Origin: Nannochloropsis oceanica
Taxonomy: Eukaryota > Sar > Eustigmatophyceae > Eustigmatales > Monodopsidaceae
Length of the DNA: 64,000 bases
Assembly (NCBI GenBank): GCA_004519485.1
Contig: CP038134.1
Coordinates: 1-64,000, forward strand
Reading direction: 5' to 3'
The notes under the pieces are model-generated. The model saw only the letters and a program-made list of their open reading frames with translations, was not told the DNA's origin and did not search any database. Shown here piece by piece: positions 33,876 to 45,400 of this stretch (position 1 is its first letter; every line of letters begins with the position of its first letter). The position numbers were made by a program, and so were the translations under genes.

Positions 33876-35805
33876 ATGTCAAAGCGCGTGACAACCACAT
33901 TTCCAACAAGAAAACGAGCGCTCGACATGCACCCTCCGCGCCGTCGCTCGTCCTTGGGCCTCATTCTTCCCCCAGCCGTCCTCCTCGCCGTCCTCCTCAG
34001 CCCGACCTCCACCGTTAATGCCGCCTTGCCTTGGGGCCGTGGGCGTGGAGGAGGTGACATGCATGGTCTCATGCCTCCTACCCCCCCCACCTCGTCCTCG
34101 CTCCCTTCCTACCCCCGTCACAACCACCGCCACCAACAGCACCAACCCACCCACCATGTAGCTAGCGCGACGGCCCACTTCCGGATGCGCCGCGAGAAGG
34201 GCGAGGAAGGGGAAGAGGAAGAGGAGAGAAGACAGATAGAGGAGCTGGGAGATGGGGAAACGGCAGGGGCTGACTGTACATACGCGAGTTTTCGTGCACA
34301 GATTCGGAGGGAAGTGGAGGAGGAGAGTCGGAAGGAGGAGGAAAGGGAGCTGAAGCGGACGAGGGCGGCGTATTTCTCCCACTTGGCGGAGGAACGACGA
34401 CAACGGACAGCGGCAAGTAATAGGAGAGAGGGAGGAGAAGGTGGAGAAAGGGTGGGAGAGGGAATGGGCCTGGGAGGAGGAGGGTATGGGCGGGGAGGAG
34501 AGGTGGGGGAGGAAGAGGAGGATGTGGCCTCGCCCCGATTCGTGAGGAGAAACAGCGGTTCAAGAGGAGGCGGGGGGGCTTTGACAGAGCAGGAGGAGAC
34601 GGAAGGGTCGTTACCAGCCTATTCCCTTTCCTCGTCTTCGTCCTCCACGCCTCCTTCCTCCATTCCCTTGGTCCGTCGCGCCGTTAGGAAGGAAAAAGGA
34701 GGAGGGAGGGAAGAAGGGAAGGAGGGGGAGGTGAATGCGACGGCCACTGCGGGGGTAGGCGCGCGGCAGAGTGTAGTGCATATGCAAGTTCACAAGGAGC
34801 TGCACCACCAGCAGCAGATGCTCTATGTTGACTGCACGATCAACAATCGGTAAGGGAGGGAGGAAAAGAGGGAGGGAGGGGAAAAGCGGCCTCCGTTACG
34901 GGTCCAATCGTACGTTGCCTATTCCTCCGACTAATCTCCCCTCTCTCCCTTCCTCTTTCCCTCCCTCCCTCCCCCAGCCGCCTCCGGGCCTGCGTTGACA
35001 CGGGCGCCTCCACCACCGTGATGTCCCTGGCCATGGCGAGGGAATGCGGCCTGCTCTCCCACATTGATACGTCGGTGGTGGGGGGCGTGAAGGGCGTTGG
35101 ATTTGCCAAGATCCTGGGATGTGTGCACGAGGCCAAGATCCTGTGAGATGGGAGGGAGGGAGGGGGAGAGGGAAGGGATGTCCTGCACTTATGTCGGGGG
35201 TGGATGGGGTGGATGGGTGCATCTTTTTTCTTGTTATTTCTCGTCCTTTCTTTTTCTTTGCCCCTTATCGTTGGCCAACCACAACATGAACCTGCTGAGG
35301 GCACTCACCCTCCTCCCCTTCCCTCCCTCCCTCAGCCTGGGTCGGTTTCAGATCCAGACGCGGGTGTCGATCATCGACTCGCTCTCGCCCCCCTTTGTGA
35401 TCGGACTGGATGTGCTACGGCACTGCCAATGCGTCATCTCCTTCCAGGACAAGGTACGGAGGGTGGGAGGGTTAGGAGGGAAGGAGGGAGGAAGCGCATT
35501 CATCCAAGCATCCCCTTCCACGACTCAACTCTCCTTCCTCTTCCTCCCTCCCTTCCTCCCTCCCTTCCTCCCTCCCTCAGGTCCTCGTCCTTCGTAGCCT
35601 TGGCGGGGCCGTGGAGAAGAGCCGGGAAGAAATCGTCCCTTTTTCCATCAGCGCTGTCCCTCCCCAAGTCTTTGGAAAGGCGGATGGAAGGGAGAAGGGA
35701 GAGGAAGGAGGGGGGGGAGGAGGGGCAGGAGCCGCAGAGGAGGAGGAAGAGCCTTTAGGGTCGTTGCCGCCGTCGAGGGGAGGAGTGTCCATGGCAGGGA
35801 TATGA
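33876..35805 (+). CDS. Ddi1-like retropepsin (aspartic protease) with N-terminal secretory leader
   Basis: A host aspartic protease of the Ddi1 type, which cuts proteins as a homodimer. Four exons join in frame to about 493 residues. From 33927 the protein reads MHPPRRRSSLGLILPPAVLL AVLLSP, a signal peptide or signal anchor. A long charged, low-complexity region with a Glu/Arg-rich probable coiled coil follows. The protease domain begins at MLYVDCTINN and has the catalytic CVDTGAS (Asp about residue 332), SLAMARECGLLSHID, GVKGVGFAKILGCVHEAKI, FVIGLDVLRHCQCVISF and VLVLRSLGG, matching Ddi1 point by point. No ubiquitin-like or UBA domain is visible, unlike yeast or human Ddi1. No reverse transcriptase, integrase or terminal repeats lie nearby, so this is not a retroelement. 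ATG 33927 may be the true start. Confidence 0.85.
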
Positions 35806-36252
35806 AGGAGGGAGGAAGGGAGGGAAGGGAGGTGTGAAATGCTATCGAGAGGACGTGCGAGAGACTGTCGGTATATGCGTATGTGAGTGCTTTCTGAAGG
35901 AAAAACATGAATTTCGGTGAGAAAGGAAAAAGATGCGAGAGTAAAAAGAAACGGAAAGACGGCGTGACTGTCTTGAACGTTTATGTTCTAATTGATTGTA
36001 TGGTTGAGATTAATTCGACAAAGAATTTTAATACATACACATGAGAGTAAGTCAGCGACCAACAGCTGGCAAGAGGAAGCCCTTGCCTCGTCCTCCTTCC
36101 CTCCTTCCTTCCCTCCTTCCCTTTCTCTGAATGTCCAATACGTCTTTTTTGATTCTTTTTTGATTCTTTTTCTCCCATTCCTCCTCTCTTTACTCCTTCC
36201 TTCCCACTACTCAAAACATCAACCCTCCTTCCCTTCCTCCCTCCCTCCCTCC
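35806..36252. other. Convergent intergenic region between Ddi1-like and PPOX genes
   Basis: 447 bases with a purine-rich start, a purine/AT-mixed middle and CCCT-rich end. A short direct repeat of CTTTTTTGATT occurs at about 36144-36168. No gene. Confidence 0.5.
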
Positions 36253-39040
36253 TCACTCGGCCCTCGCCGCCGGCACCGCCTCCTCTCCCCTCCCTCCACC
36301 CACGACCCCTCCCTCCGTCCCTTCCTCCGCCGGCACCACCGTCCGCGGCATCCCGCTCTCACCCGCGGGGACCCGAGGCCGTCCCTCTTCCCTTCCCTCC
36401 ACTGCTCCTACAGCCTTCACCGTCGCTAACGGAGCAGCAGCAGGAGCGGCGGGAGCAGCAGCAGGAGCCGCAGCAGCAGCAAGAGCAACCGCTGGAGCAG
36501 CAGCAACGGAAACAGGAGCGGTAGCAGGAGCAGCAGTAGGAGCGGCAGCAGCAACAACAGCAGGAGCGGCAGCAGAAGCAACAGCAGGAGCAGCAGCAGG
36601 AGTAGGGAGGGACGCTAGGTACTTCTGAATCTGCTCCGCTTCCTCCATGCCATAAGTAACGCAATCGCCAAAGGCGACGCCCGTCTTGTAGTTGCCACCT
36701 AAAAAGAGACCCGGATGTTTGTCGACCCCCTCCTTGACCGCCGCCAGGATGTCGAGATGGCCTTTGTTATACTGCGGAATGGCGGTGGGCCAGAGGCGGA
36801 CGCCCAGCACCTTATGTATGTGTGTGTGTGTTTTGGGTTGGGATAAGCAAAAGGGAAGAAAGTTCATTTTCGTTTTCATTCGTATCGTTGATTGATTTGG
36901 TTTCTACGTTCATGCATGCGGTTATTGATGTATTTGTGCATTTGTTGTAAATGAACATTCGTTCATTCATTGATCTATCTATTCACCGCTTCACTGATTG
37001 GACCAGCCAATCAGTGAAGTCGAAAAGAGACAGATTGCTCATTCATTCATTCATTCATTCATTCATTTACGTATCTTTATTTCTGTCTATTTAACCAATA
37101 AGTGGGTCTACTTCGTGGCGGCAACCTGGACGAGGGAGGGAGGGAACGAGGCAGGGGAGGGGGGAGAAAGGAAAGGAAAAGAACGTACCTTGGGAGGAGG
37201 GGCGTCAGGCTTGAGCAGAACCTTCTTGATGTCCCGGTTGACTTCCTCCACGATCTCCTTGGAGCTCAGCTTGGCAATATCAGGGTCCTGGGCGCCACCA
37301 ATGTAGGAGAGAAGCATGTTGTAGTCCTTGGGAGCGCGGCCGGGGAAGAGGGATGAGGACCAGATCGTGCCTGTGATGATAGCGCGTGGGTGCGGGTGTG
37401 TGTGAGAGAGCGGTCGACTTTCACTTGTTTTACTCATTACATGTGTATATATAGATGACTTAGATTTGCTTTACGTATCCATCCATCATCTACTTATCAC
37501 CGGTCGGTCATCGTTGATTGAAAGAACCTGCTGTGAATTATTGGATCTCCCTACTTCTCCTTCTTCGTTACTCTTTCATCCACCCTCCCTCCCTCCCTCC
37601 CTCCTTACCCAAGGTCCGAATCTTCATGCTCCTCGGAATCAGATTCCCGAAACCCCGCAGAGGCTCCCGGAAGGCGGTTTTGGGGTAGGCCAGTGTGACC
37701 GAGGCCACCGGAGGGTAGTACACGTCGGCCAGGCGTGCCACTTCAGGGATGAGGGGCCGGAGAAGAGTGTTCACAACGTGTGCCGGGGCAGTGATAGCGA
37801 TGGACTATGGGAGAAAGGGAGAGGAGGAGGGAAGGAGAGGGGGGTGGAGAGGGCGTCAGAGAAGATCATGGATAAGTGTAATCACTGCCTTCGACCCCTC
37901 TCCTCCTCCCTCCCTCCCTCCCTCCCACCTATTTCGCCGTACCTTGCACTTCACCCTCCTCCGTCCTTGCGGCGTCTGGAACAAGGCCTCGTACCCTCCC
38001 GCCTTGCCCTTCACCACATTCAGCAATTTGTAAGAAACCCGGACTTTGTCCTTGCCCATGATCTTGGCCACCGCCAAAGGCATCGATTGCAGCCCATTCT
38101 TGAAGGAGCCGAGCTGCCCTCCCTTGTAGACAGGATGCTCCGGTACGACGGGGGGCTTGGTGCGCTTTATCTCCTGGATTCGAAGGAGCGCCCCGTCGAG
38201 GATACCACGCCCGCCGAGCTCTTCCAACCGTTTGACCTTCTTCAAGGCAGCCTTCATGGAAAGCTTGCTCGGGTCTCCTGCATACACACCCGAGACGAAG
38301 GGATCGATGATCCTCTCGAACGTCTCTGCGCCCAAATGCCGCGTGACAAATTCTTTCACGCTCTCCTCCTTATCCTTGGGAGGCCCCCGAATAAAGCCCA
38401 AGGCGCCAAGGCCTGCACGGATCCGGCCGGGAATGGAGAGAAGGTTGAAGAAGGGAATGTCGCTCAACCCCCCCGGGAGGGCATAGAGCTTCTCCTTCCA
38501 GTAAACAAAGCGTGGCAGGGTTGCGTCGGCAAGGACCAGGTCGTTGGCCAGGCCCATGTCCACGGTGGCTTGCATGAGGGGGTAAGTGGGTTGGAACGAG
38601 TTCGGCCCCTCCTCCCAAAGGAACTGCCCGTCCGTTTTGCTTATCACGTTGCCACCCACCACGGGCTTGGCCTCCGTCAACAAGCACTTGACCCCGGCCT
38701 TGTTGAGGTAAAAGGCGGTGGTGGAGCCACTGATCCCCGAGCCAACGACGAGCACGTCGGTTTCTTCCACTTTTTCAGGGCCTGCAAACAGGTCTTGTAA
38801 AATTTCCCCAAGCACTTGGCCAAAGGAGGCGGAGGGAGAAGAAGAGGTGGGGGAGGGCGCAGAAGCGTAGAGAGAAGGGAGAGAGTTGGTGCGTTGCGAT
38901 GAGGCGGTGCTGACGGTAGTGGTGGGTCGGGTGCTTCTTCTCAGGGCGGGAGAAGGCATGTGGAAGGCGTCGGTCGAGAAGAGGAGGGAGAGGAGTGCGG
39001 CCGAGAGGCCGAGAACGAGGGAGCGACGGATGGCTGGCAT
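36253..39040 (-). CDS. PPOX: Protoporphyrinogen IX oxidase, plastid type (HemY-like)
   Basis: Flavoenzyme that oxidises protoporphyrinogen IX to protoporphyrin IX, the last step shared by heme and chlorophyll synthesis. Four exons (39040-37943, 37804-37609, 37370-37189, 36810-36253) join in frame to 677 residues. The N terminus is a signal peptide ending TDAF|HMP plus a Ser/Thr-rich transit peptide, so plastid import is expected. The FAD-binding [20 protein letters not shown] is at 96-115. Then come [93 protein letters not shown] and [20 protein letters not shown], all typical of the family. The conserved part ends near residue 561. A further ~115 residues are Ala/Pro-rich and encoded by GC-rich trinucleotides (36253-36610), an unusual tail. 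The gene is divergent from N6AMT1. Confidence 0.93.
36429..36604 (-). repeat. GCA/GCC-type trinucleotide tract coding an Ala-rich tail
   Basis: Imperfect AGC/AGG trinucleotides on the + strand, read on the minus strand as Ala with Pro and Val in the C-terminal tail of PPOX. Confidence 0.8.
36989..37019. repeat. 13-bp perfect inverted repeat with 5-base loop in a PPOX intron
   Basis: CTTCACTGATTGG, loop ACCAG, CCAATCAGTGAAG. It lies in the last intron of PPOX (36811-37188) beside an (ATTC)n tract. The stem would be stable in RNA or as extruded DNA. Confidence 0.85.
37041..37066. repeat. (ATTC)n tetranucleotide microsatellite
   Basis: About six ATTC units in the last PPOX intron, 20 bases from the inverted repeat. 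A shorter run lies at about 36955-36970. Confidence 0.9.
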
Positions 39041-39731
39041 TAGAATATTTTATCGATGAGAAAAGGCGTACAAATGAAGTGTTGCGGGTACAGCTGCTGC
39101 TACTGCTGCGCTGCGACTGCTACTGCTACTTGTCGTACTCACGCGCGGCGCGTGGCAGCCTGAAGGGTGGAGAGCGTAGGAAGACAGAGAAGGAGAAGTG
39201 AGTCGCAATTTTTAGGGCATGAGTGATACGTGCAAAGGCAGGTGGTCTTGATGCTGCTGCTGTTGGTACTGTTGCCGCTGCTAAAACTACTGCCTGTTTT
39301 CTGTCGTAAGCCTGACTCCGCATGCGGTAGTCAAGGCACATGTGTGTGCTAGCTGGATACACTGCCTGGCGTTGAAATGTTCTAGGCAATTAGAGCGGGA
39401 GAGTGCAAAGTACCAGGATTCGGTGGAGATGGCTCCCTGTCCAGTGTTGGTTGTGGAGAGGTGTATTCGTGGCTGTGTATGATATTGTGCTTCCTGTGCG
39501 ACAAGCGGAATGTAGCAGCTTGATCTTTGTTCCTATACAACAATCGTTCTTGCTGCATCGATCCACTCCCTCTCACCGTCTCATGTCTGACCCGCCTTAT
39601 TCCTCACACAGCACACACACGCACACCCACACACGACACAATGATGATAAACAAGACGATGGTGTAACATAGAGAAACACAGCTTTACTCGACATAAACC
39701 GCCGGCCTCCTCACCCCACCCGATCGGAATC
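39041..39731. promoter_or_regulatory. Divergent region between PPOX and N6AMT1 genes
   Basis: 691 bases with CTG/CTA-rich trinucleotide stretches at about 39090-39130 and 39250-39300 and a CA-rich tract at 39605-39640. No GGGA arrays and no coding frame. It may hold promoters for both genes. Confidence 0.45.
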
Positions 39732-40958
39732 ATGACCATCTCTACTAAGACGACGCCGCCCCTCGAGGAGTCGCCCGCGGAGCTCCCTGATCTAGACCAC
39801 CTGACAATGGCAGACTTCAGGCACATTTACGAGCCTTCAGATGATACGTTTTTGCTTATGGACACCCTGGAAGCCGATGTGGTATCCCTTCAAGCCCTGC
39901 GGCCCCGCATTGTGGTGGAAATAGGGTACGTGCATGTGTATAAGACGGAATACATAGGTCGAGCTTATGATAAGTGAGGTCGTTCTTGCAGCCCCCCCTC
40001 CTTTATATCTGTGCATGTGTTAAACTATGTCTGCTCTCTGGCATGATATACTGATGACAGGGAGGGAGGAAGGGCAGCCATTGATCAAGACATGAGAAGA
40101 TGAGAAGACGGAGAGAATGAATCCAACTCACCCACACACCCATGTACACCCACCCACCCCACTCAGCTCCGGCAGTGGCTGTGCTACGGCCGTGTTGGCA
40201 CGCACCCTAACCAAGGCATTGGGCCCTTCCCATCAAACCCTCTTCTTCGCCACCGACATCAACGAACGAGCAATTCGCGCGACTCGAGCCACAGCTGTAG
40301 CCAACCACGTGCGTCTTATTCGCGAGCGACTGTTTCTTCTCTCCCTCCTTTCCCTTCTTGATCCCTTCATGCTCTTGCCCTTCTTCTTCCCCTGTCACGC
40401 AATCACTCACCCAGCCAGTCCTTTCCCTCCTCCCCTCCTCAGATCCACAACCTCGAAACCCTTCAAATCGACCTCCTTCTCCCCCTCCTCCCCCGTCTCC
40501 TCCACTCCATCGACATCCTCCTCTTCAACCCTCCATATGTCCCCACCCCCTCCTCCGAAGTCGGATCTCGAGGCATCGAGGCCAGCTGGGCGGGAGGAGA
40601 AGACGGGAGGGAGGTTTTGGACAGGCTTCTTCCCTCCATCCCTTTATTGCTTTCACCTGACGGCGGGTGTATGTACCTGGTGGCAGTGAATGAGAATAGG
40701 CCGGAGGAGATTTGCGCGATGATGAGGAAGGCGGGTTTGCAGGCTAAGGTAGGAGGGAATGGGAGGGAGGTTAGGTAAGAGTGTATGGGCGAGGAATGTG
40801 GATCATTTCCGTGGTGATCGTTTTGATTGGCGTCATTACAAAGGAGGCTCATTGTCTGTCACACATTCTCTACCTGCCCCTATATTTCAATCTAGGCGGT
40901 CCGCACCCGCAAGGCTCGGAATGAGGTCCTGACCATCCTCAAGTTCATTCGGCCTTGA
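39732..40958 (+). CDS. N6AMT1: HemK2/N6AMT1-type N5-glutamine methyltransferase
   Basis: S-adenosylmethionine-dependent methyltransferase. In yeast (Mtq2) and human (N6AMT1) the protein, with Trm112, methylates the GGQ glutamine of release factor eRF1. Four exons (39732-39925, 40167-40308, 40443-40748, 40896-40958) join in frame to 234 residues, near the usual ~215. The typical N-terminal motif is HIYEPSDDTFLLMDTLEAD. SAM motif I is VVEIGSGSGCATAVLA, motif II is FFATDIN, and the catalytic motif is LLFNPPYVPTP. RGIEASWAGGEDGREVLDRL matches the family's conserved glycine-rich loop. The end is RNEVLTILKFI. No organelle signal is seen, so it is expected in cytosol or nucleus. Confidence 0.93.
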
Positions 40959-41464
40959 CCATGAAAGGGAAAGGGGGGATAGAGGGGAGGGGTAGGGGCG
41001 AAATGCATGTGGCGAGGTGGAGAAGAAATCCATAAAACACCAGAATATCATAATGTGCGTAAAAGAAGAAAGTAAAAATTTGATCGTGATCGTCAGATTT
41101 TTTTATTTCGGGTGGCGAGAAAATGAGTTACCCTCGCTTTCTCCATTCGCCTCCATACCCGGATGAGGGGGCCACGGTCGGCTTTGCATAGGGCCAGTGT
41201 AGCAACACTACCGCCATACTCTTATTAAGCTCTTTCTTGCTGTGCAAGCGGGCATCTTTTACACTGGATGCCATGTCGGCAGCTGCAGGGATGGAAAGAT
41301 AAGTGGTGGTTTTGCGCAGTTGTCGACCTAGCGAGGTGCCCCCCGACAAGTCCTTGTTCTGCATCCACCACCCCCCTCGCTCGTTGTTCTCATTGCAACT
41401 CAATCACGCCACACACAGGAAGGGGCTACTACTAGCATCGTCCTTCTCCAGCAGCTTGGGCGCC
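40959..41464. other. Intergenic region between N6AMT1 and PRP19 genes
   Basis: About 500 bases between tandem + genes: 3' flank with a T-rich stretch at 41095-41112, then the PRP19 promoter side. No gene, TATA box or repeat array stands out. Confidence 0.45.
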
Positions 41465-44400
41465 ATGCATTGCGGCAGTGAGTACCCTCCTTTTCGTCTT
41501 TCCCTGCCGTTTTCCCTCTTCCCTTCTCCTTCCCTACCCCTATTCTTCATCACACAGGATACTCACCCCCCCCTCCCCCCCCCCCACAAACGCAGTCTCA
41601 GGCGAGGTGTGTGAGGAGCCCGTGCTCTCCCGACCGTCCGGTGTGGTATACGAGAAGGTACTGGGGAATAGGGGCAGGGATAGGGGTGCCAAGGGTAATT
41701 GTTTCTTTCTCCCTTTCTCAAAGCATCCGGCCGAGCGCTCACCTTCCCTCCTTCCCCACGCTGCACCTCCATCCCTCCCTACAATGCAGCGTGTCATCCT
41801 CAAGTATATTGAGGCCGAGCACAAGGATCCGGCCAATGGCGAGGAACTTACGCCCGACGACCTGATCACCGTCAAGAGCAGCAAAGGTAAGGAGGGAACG
41901 GAAGGGAGGGAGGGAGGGAGGGTCTGAGGGAGTGCGAAGACATGCATGATCTGATCGCCAGATTGCTTAATACCACCTAGATAGTCCATCGCTGTGCTTG
42001 TTTGGCCTCTCTTGCTATTCTCTATAAAACTTTGCCGCATCTCTAGACGCATCCCTTCTCAATTTCTCCCTCCCTCCCTCCCTCCCTCCCTCCCTCCCTC
42101 CCTCCCTCCCTCCCTCCCTCCCTCCCTCCCTCCCTTCCTCCCTCCCTCTCCTCCCTTCCCAGTGGTCCGTCCCCGCCCTGTGACCGCGACCTCAGTGCCC
42201 GGCCTCCTGGCCCTCTTCCAGAACGAATGGGACGCCTTAATGCTCGAGACCCACACCTTGAAGGAGCACTTGGCGGCAACGCGCACGGTACGCAAGAGGA
42301 AGGAAGGAGTGAGGGAGGGAGGGAGGTGAGCGGCTTCCAATCACCCACGTCTCGATGCGTGATGTATTACCATCCCTCACTCACAAGCATTCCTCTCCTC
42401 CCCTTTCCTTTCCTCCTTCCCCATCATCCAGGAGCTGGCCAACGCGCTGTACCAGCACGACGCCGCTTGTCGGGTCATTGCTCGCCTTGCCCGGGAGCGA
42501 GATTCCGCCCTCTCGCAGCTGTCGGCGCTCCAGTCCTCGTTCGCGCAGCGTGCAGTGGCGGAGGCAGCAGAGGCAGAAGCGACAGCGGCAGCTACGGGGG
42601 CGATGGAGGTGGTGCGTCGGGTGACTGCGAATGGAGGGAGGGAGGAGGGAGGGGGTGCAAGGAGCAGATGAAGTGCCTTTACCGAAATTATTCGATATTT
42701 CTTCTCAAAATATCAAGCGTCTCACCCTCCTTCCCTCCATCCCTTCCTCCCTCCTTCCCTCTCCTCCTCCTCTCAGGAGCCCACGGCCCCCAAGGCGGGC
42801 GATCTTAATACCCCTATTGGCATATCCGACGCCGTACTGGCCGACATTACCTCCACCTGGGAAGGGTTGTCCAAGGGGAGGAAGAAACGGCCTTTGCCCG
42901 AGGGGCTCCCGTCGCCGGAGGAGGTGGGAAAGGACGGGGGGAGGGAGGGAGGGAGGGAGGGAGGGAGGGAAGGAGGGAGGGAAGGAGGGAGGGAAGGAGG
43001 GAGGGAGATTCCGGCGGTACATGCTCGCCACTCGAGCACTCGAAGGTCCCTCACCCACCCCCCTCCCTCCCTCCCTCCCTCCCTCCCTCCCTCCCTCCCT
43101 CCCTCCCTCCCTCCCTCCCTCCCCAGATGGGCAAGTGGACAGCGGTGGAGGAGCACGCGTTGCATAGCACGAGCAAACCCGGAGTGCTGGCGCTCGACGT
43201 CTCCCCCCTCGAGGCCCGGCTGCTGGTCACAGGAGGGATGGACAAGGAGGCCGTTGTGTTTGATCGACAGGTAGGGAGGGAGGGAGGGATCGTCTTGTGC
43301 GAACATCGACGACTTGGCTTTCCGTTTCCTCATCACCTTCCTTTCCTCCCTTCCTCCCTTCGTCGCAGGCGGAGGTGGTGGTGGACCGGCTGAAGGGCCA
43401 CGGCAAGAAGGTGACGGCCGTTCGTTTCCATCCCTCCGCGGACTTTGGAGGACTCATTCTCACCGGTGCGTTCCTCCCTCCCTCCCTCCCTCCTTTTCTT
43501 CGTTTCGTCGCTTCTTCCTCCCTCGCCTCTCTCGTCGTTCCCTCTTTCCTGCCGTCTCCCTAGGGATTACTAAACCTCTCTCCCGTCCTCTCTCCCTCCC
43601 TCCCTTCCCTCCCTCCCTCCCTCCCTCCCATTGTTCCTCCCTCCCTCCCCTCTCTCGTTCCCTCTTCCCTGCCATTTATTCTCCTGTGGAGGACCAACCA
43701 TCCCTCCCTCCCTCCCTCCCTCCCTCCCTCCCCCCCTCCATCAGGCTCGGCCGACAAGACAGTCAAGCTGTGGAAGCCCGCCGCCTCCTCCTCTACCCGA
43801 GGCAGCGGCAAGGCCGGGACGAAGGGTAGCACCCCCTCCTCCCCCAAGGCCTCCTACACAGAGGTCGCCTCGCTGTCGGTGCATGCGAGTGATGTCACGG
43901 CCCTTGCCATCCAAGCCACTGGGCATTATTTCGCGTCGGCCTCCAAGTGAGGAAGGAGGGCGGGGGGGAGGGCGGGAGGGAGGGACGAGGGCTGTGTCGA
44001 TGTGAGGAGGGAGGGAGGGAGGGAGGAAGGGAGAGTAATGTGTGTGTCTCTCTCATCGGTCAAGTCGCCATCCTCCCCGTCACCTTATCCTCCCTCCCTC
44101 CCTCCCTCCCTCTTCTTCTCAGGGACAAGACCTGGGCCCTCCACGACGCGTCATCGGGGCAGTGTTTGGCGCATGTTGTGGACCCCGCCATTGCCGGGGG
44201 ATACGAATGCCTCGCGTTTCATCCTGATGGGGTGTTGCTCGGTACGAGAAGAGGGAAGGAGGGAGGGAAGGGGGAGGGAAGGGGGAGGAGGAAGGAAGGG
44301 GATTGAGCGGACATCTTACGAAACACACCCTCAGAGTACGACAAACACTGACTCACACGCACACTTCTTTCTCACACTCAGGCACGGGCACCACTGCCTC

Positions 44401-45400
44401 CAAGGTCCGTATGTGGGATGTGAAGACACAGGTAAGGAGGGGGAAAGGGAGGAAGCACTGAAGGGTATCAAGAGGGATAAGAGTGTTTGCTTTTCGGTCT
44501 TCCTCTATCTCTGTTTCTATCTCTATCTCTCTATCTCCCTCCCTGTTGTGCTGGCTGTCGGGAGTCTTCTTTCAGAGCTTGCATCGAGCCCAGCCCCCTC
44601 CACACAACTCTTCTTCATTGTACGGCCATGGACATACCGACTGATCCCTCCCTCCCTCCCTCCCTCCCTCCCTCCCTCCCTCCAGGCCAACGTCGCCACC
44701 TTCGAGGACCACACGGGCCCGGTATCCTCCCTCTCCTTCTCCGAAAACGGTTATTACATGGCCAGTGGCGCGGCCGACGGTACAGTCAAGCTGTGGGATT
44801 TGCGGAAGCTCAAGAGCATCCGCTCCCTAGACCTCGGGGAAGGGGTGCAGGTAGGGAGGGAGGGAGGGAGGGAGGGAGGGAGGGAGATGTTTCCCGTCAT
44901 TTCGCCGGGGGTGCCGTGGCACTCACGTTATTCCCTTCCCCCCCTCCCTCCCCCCCCCCCTCGTCATCTTCCTCCGCAGGCGGTTGCCTTCGATCCATCA
45001 GGGCAATATCTGGGCGTGGCCGCCGGGACCGGAATTAAAGTGTATCTGGCAAAGGCCTGGTCCCCGGTGGCGGAGTTCAACGATCACAGTGATAAAGTAT
45101 GGAGGGGAGGAAGAGGAAGGAGGAGGAACGAGAGGGGGTGGAAGTGGGAAGGGAGATTCCGGGTATGATGTTGAGTGGCGACTTTGCTTCGGATGAGAGG
45201 TCATGTCAGTATTCCATGCTTCATCGTCATTATTCCATGTTCTATCTTATTCTCCTTTCTCTCACCCATCTTCACTCTTTCCCTTCCTCCATCCCTCCCT
45301 CCTTCCCTCCCTGCAGATCACCGCCCTCAAATTCGGACACCCGGCTTCTGCGTTCTTGGCCACTGCCTCATTGGACCGCACCGTCAAAGTCTACCACTAA
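41465..45400 (+). CDS. PRPF19: Pre-mRNA-processing factor 19 (U-box E3 ligase, spliceosome NTC)
   Basis: Scaffold and ubiquitin ligase of the Prp19 (NineTeen) complex, which activates the spliceosome and has roles in DNA repair. Fourteen exons join in frame to 533 residues, near the usual ~505. The first coding exon is only 13 bases (41465-41477). The U-box at 1-60 reads GEVCEEPVLSRPSGVVYEKR, YIEAEHKDPANGEELTPDDL, followed by VVRPRPVTATSVPGLL, the Prp19 linker. The tetramerising coiled coil is at about 85-150 (EWDALMLETHTLKEHLAATR, ELANALYQHDAACRVIARLA). WD40 blades follow: LVTGGMDKEAVVFDR, LILTGSADKTVKLW, YFASASKDKTWALHD, YYMASGAADGTVKLWDLR and FLATASLDRTVKVYH at the C terminus. Introns show classic GGGA donor and TCCC acceptor arrays. 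Confidence 0.95.
42066..42134 (+). repeat. (TCCC)n array at an acceptor end (PRP19)
   Basis: About 68 bases of TCCC upstream of the exon starting VVRPRPVT. The donor side of the intron carries a (GGGA)n stretch at 41904-41921. Confidence 0.92.
43060..43124 (+). repeat. (TCCC)n array at an acceptor end (PRP19)
   Basis: About 62 bases ending at the CAG of the exon starting MGKWTAVEEHAL. The donor side (42937-43008) is (GGGA)n of matching length. Confidence 0.92.

Noticed and set aside
33876-35805. Retropepsin domain as part of an endogenous retroelement
   Set aside because: The sequence follows cellular Ddi1, has host-type introns, and no polymerase, integrase or terminal repeats are near.
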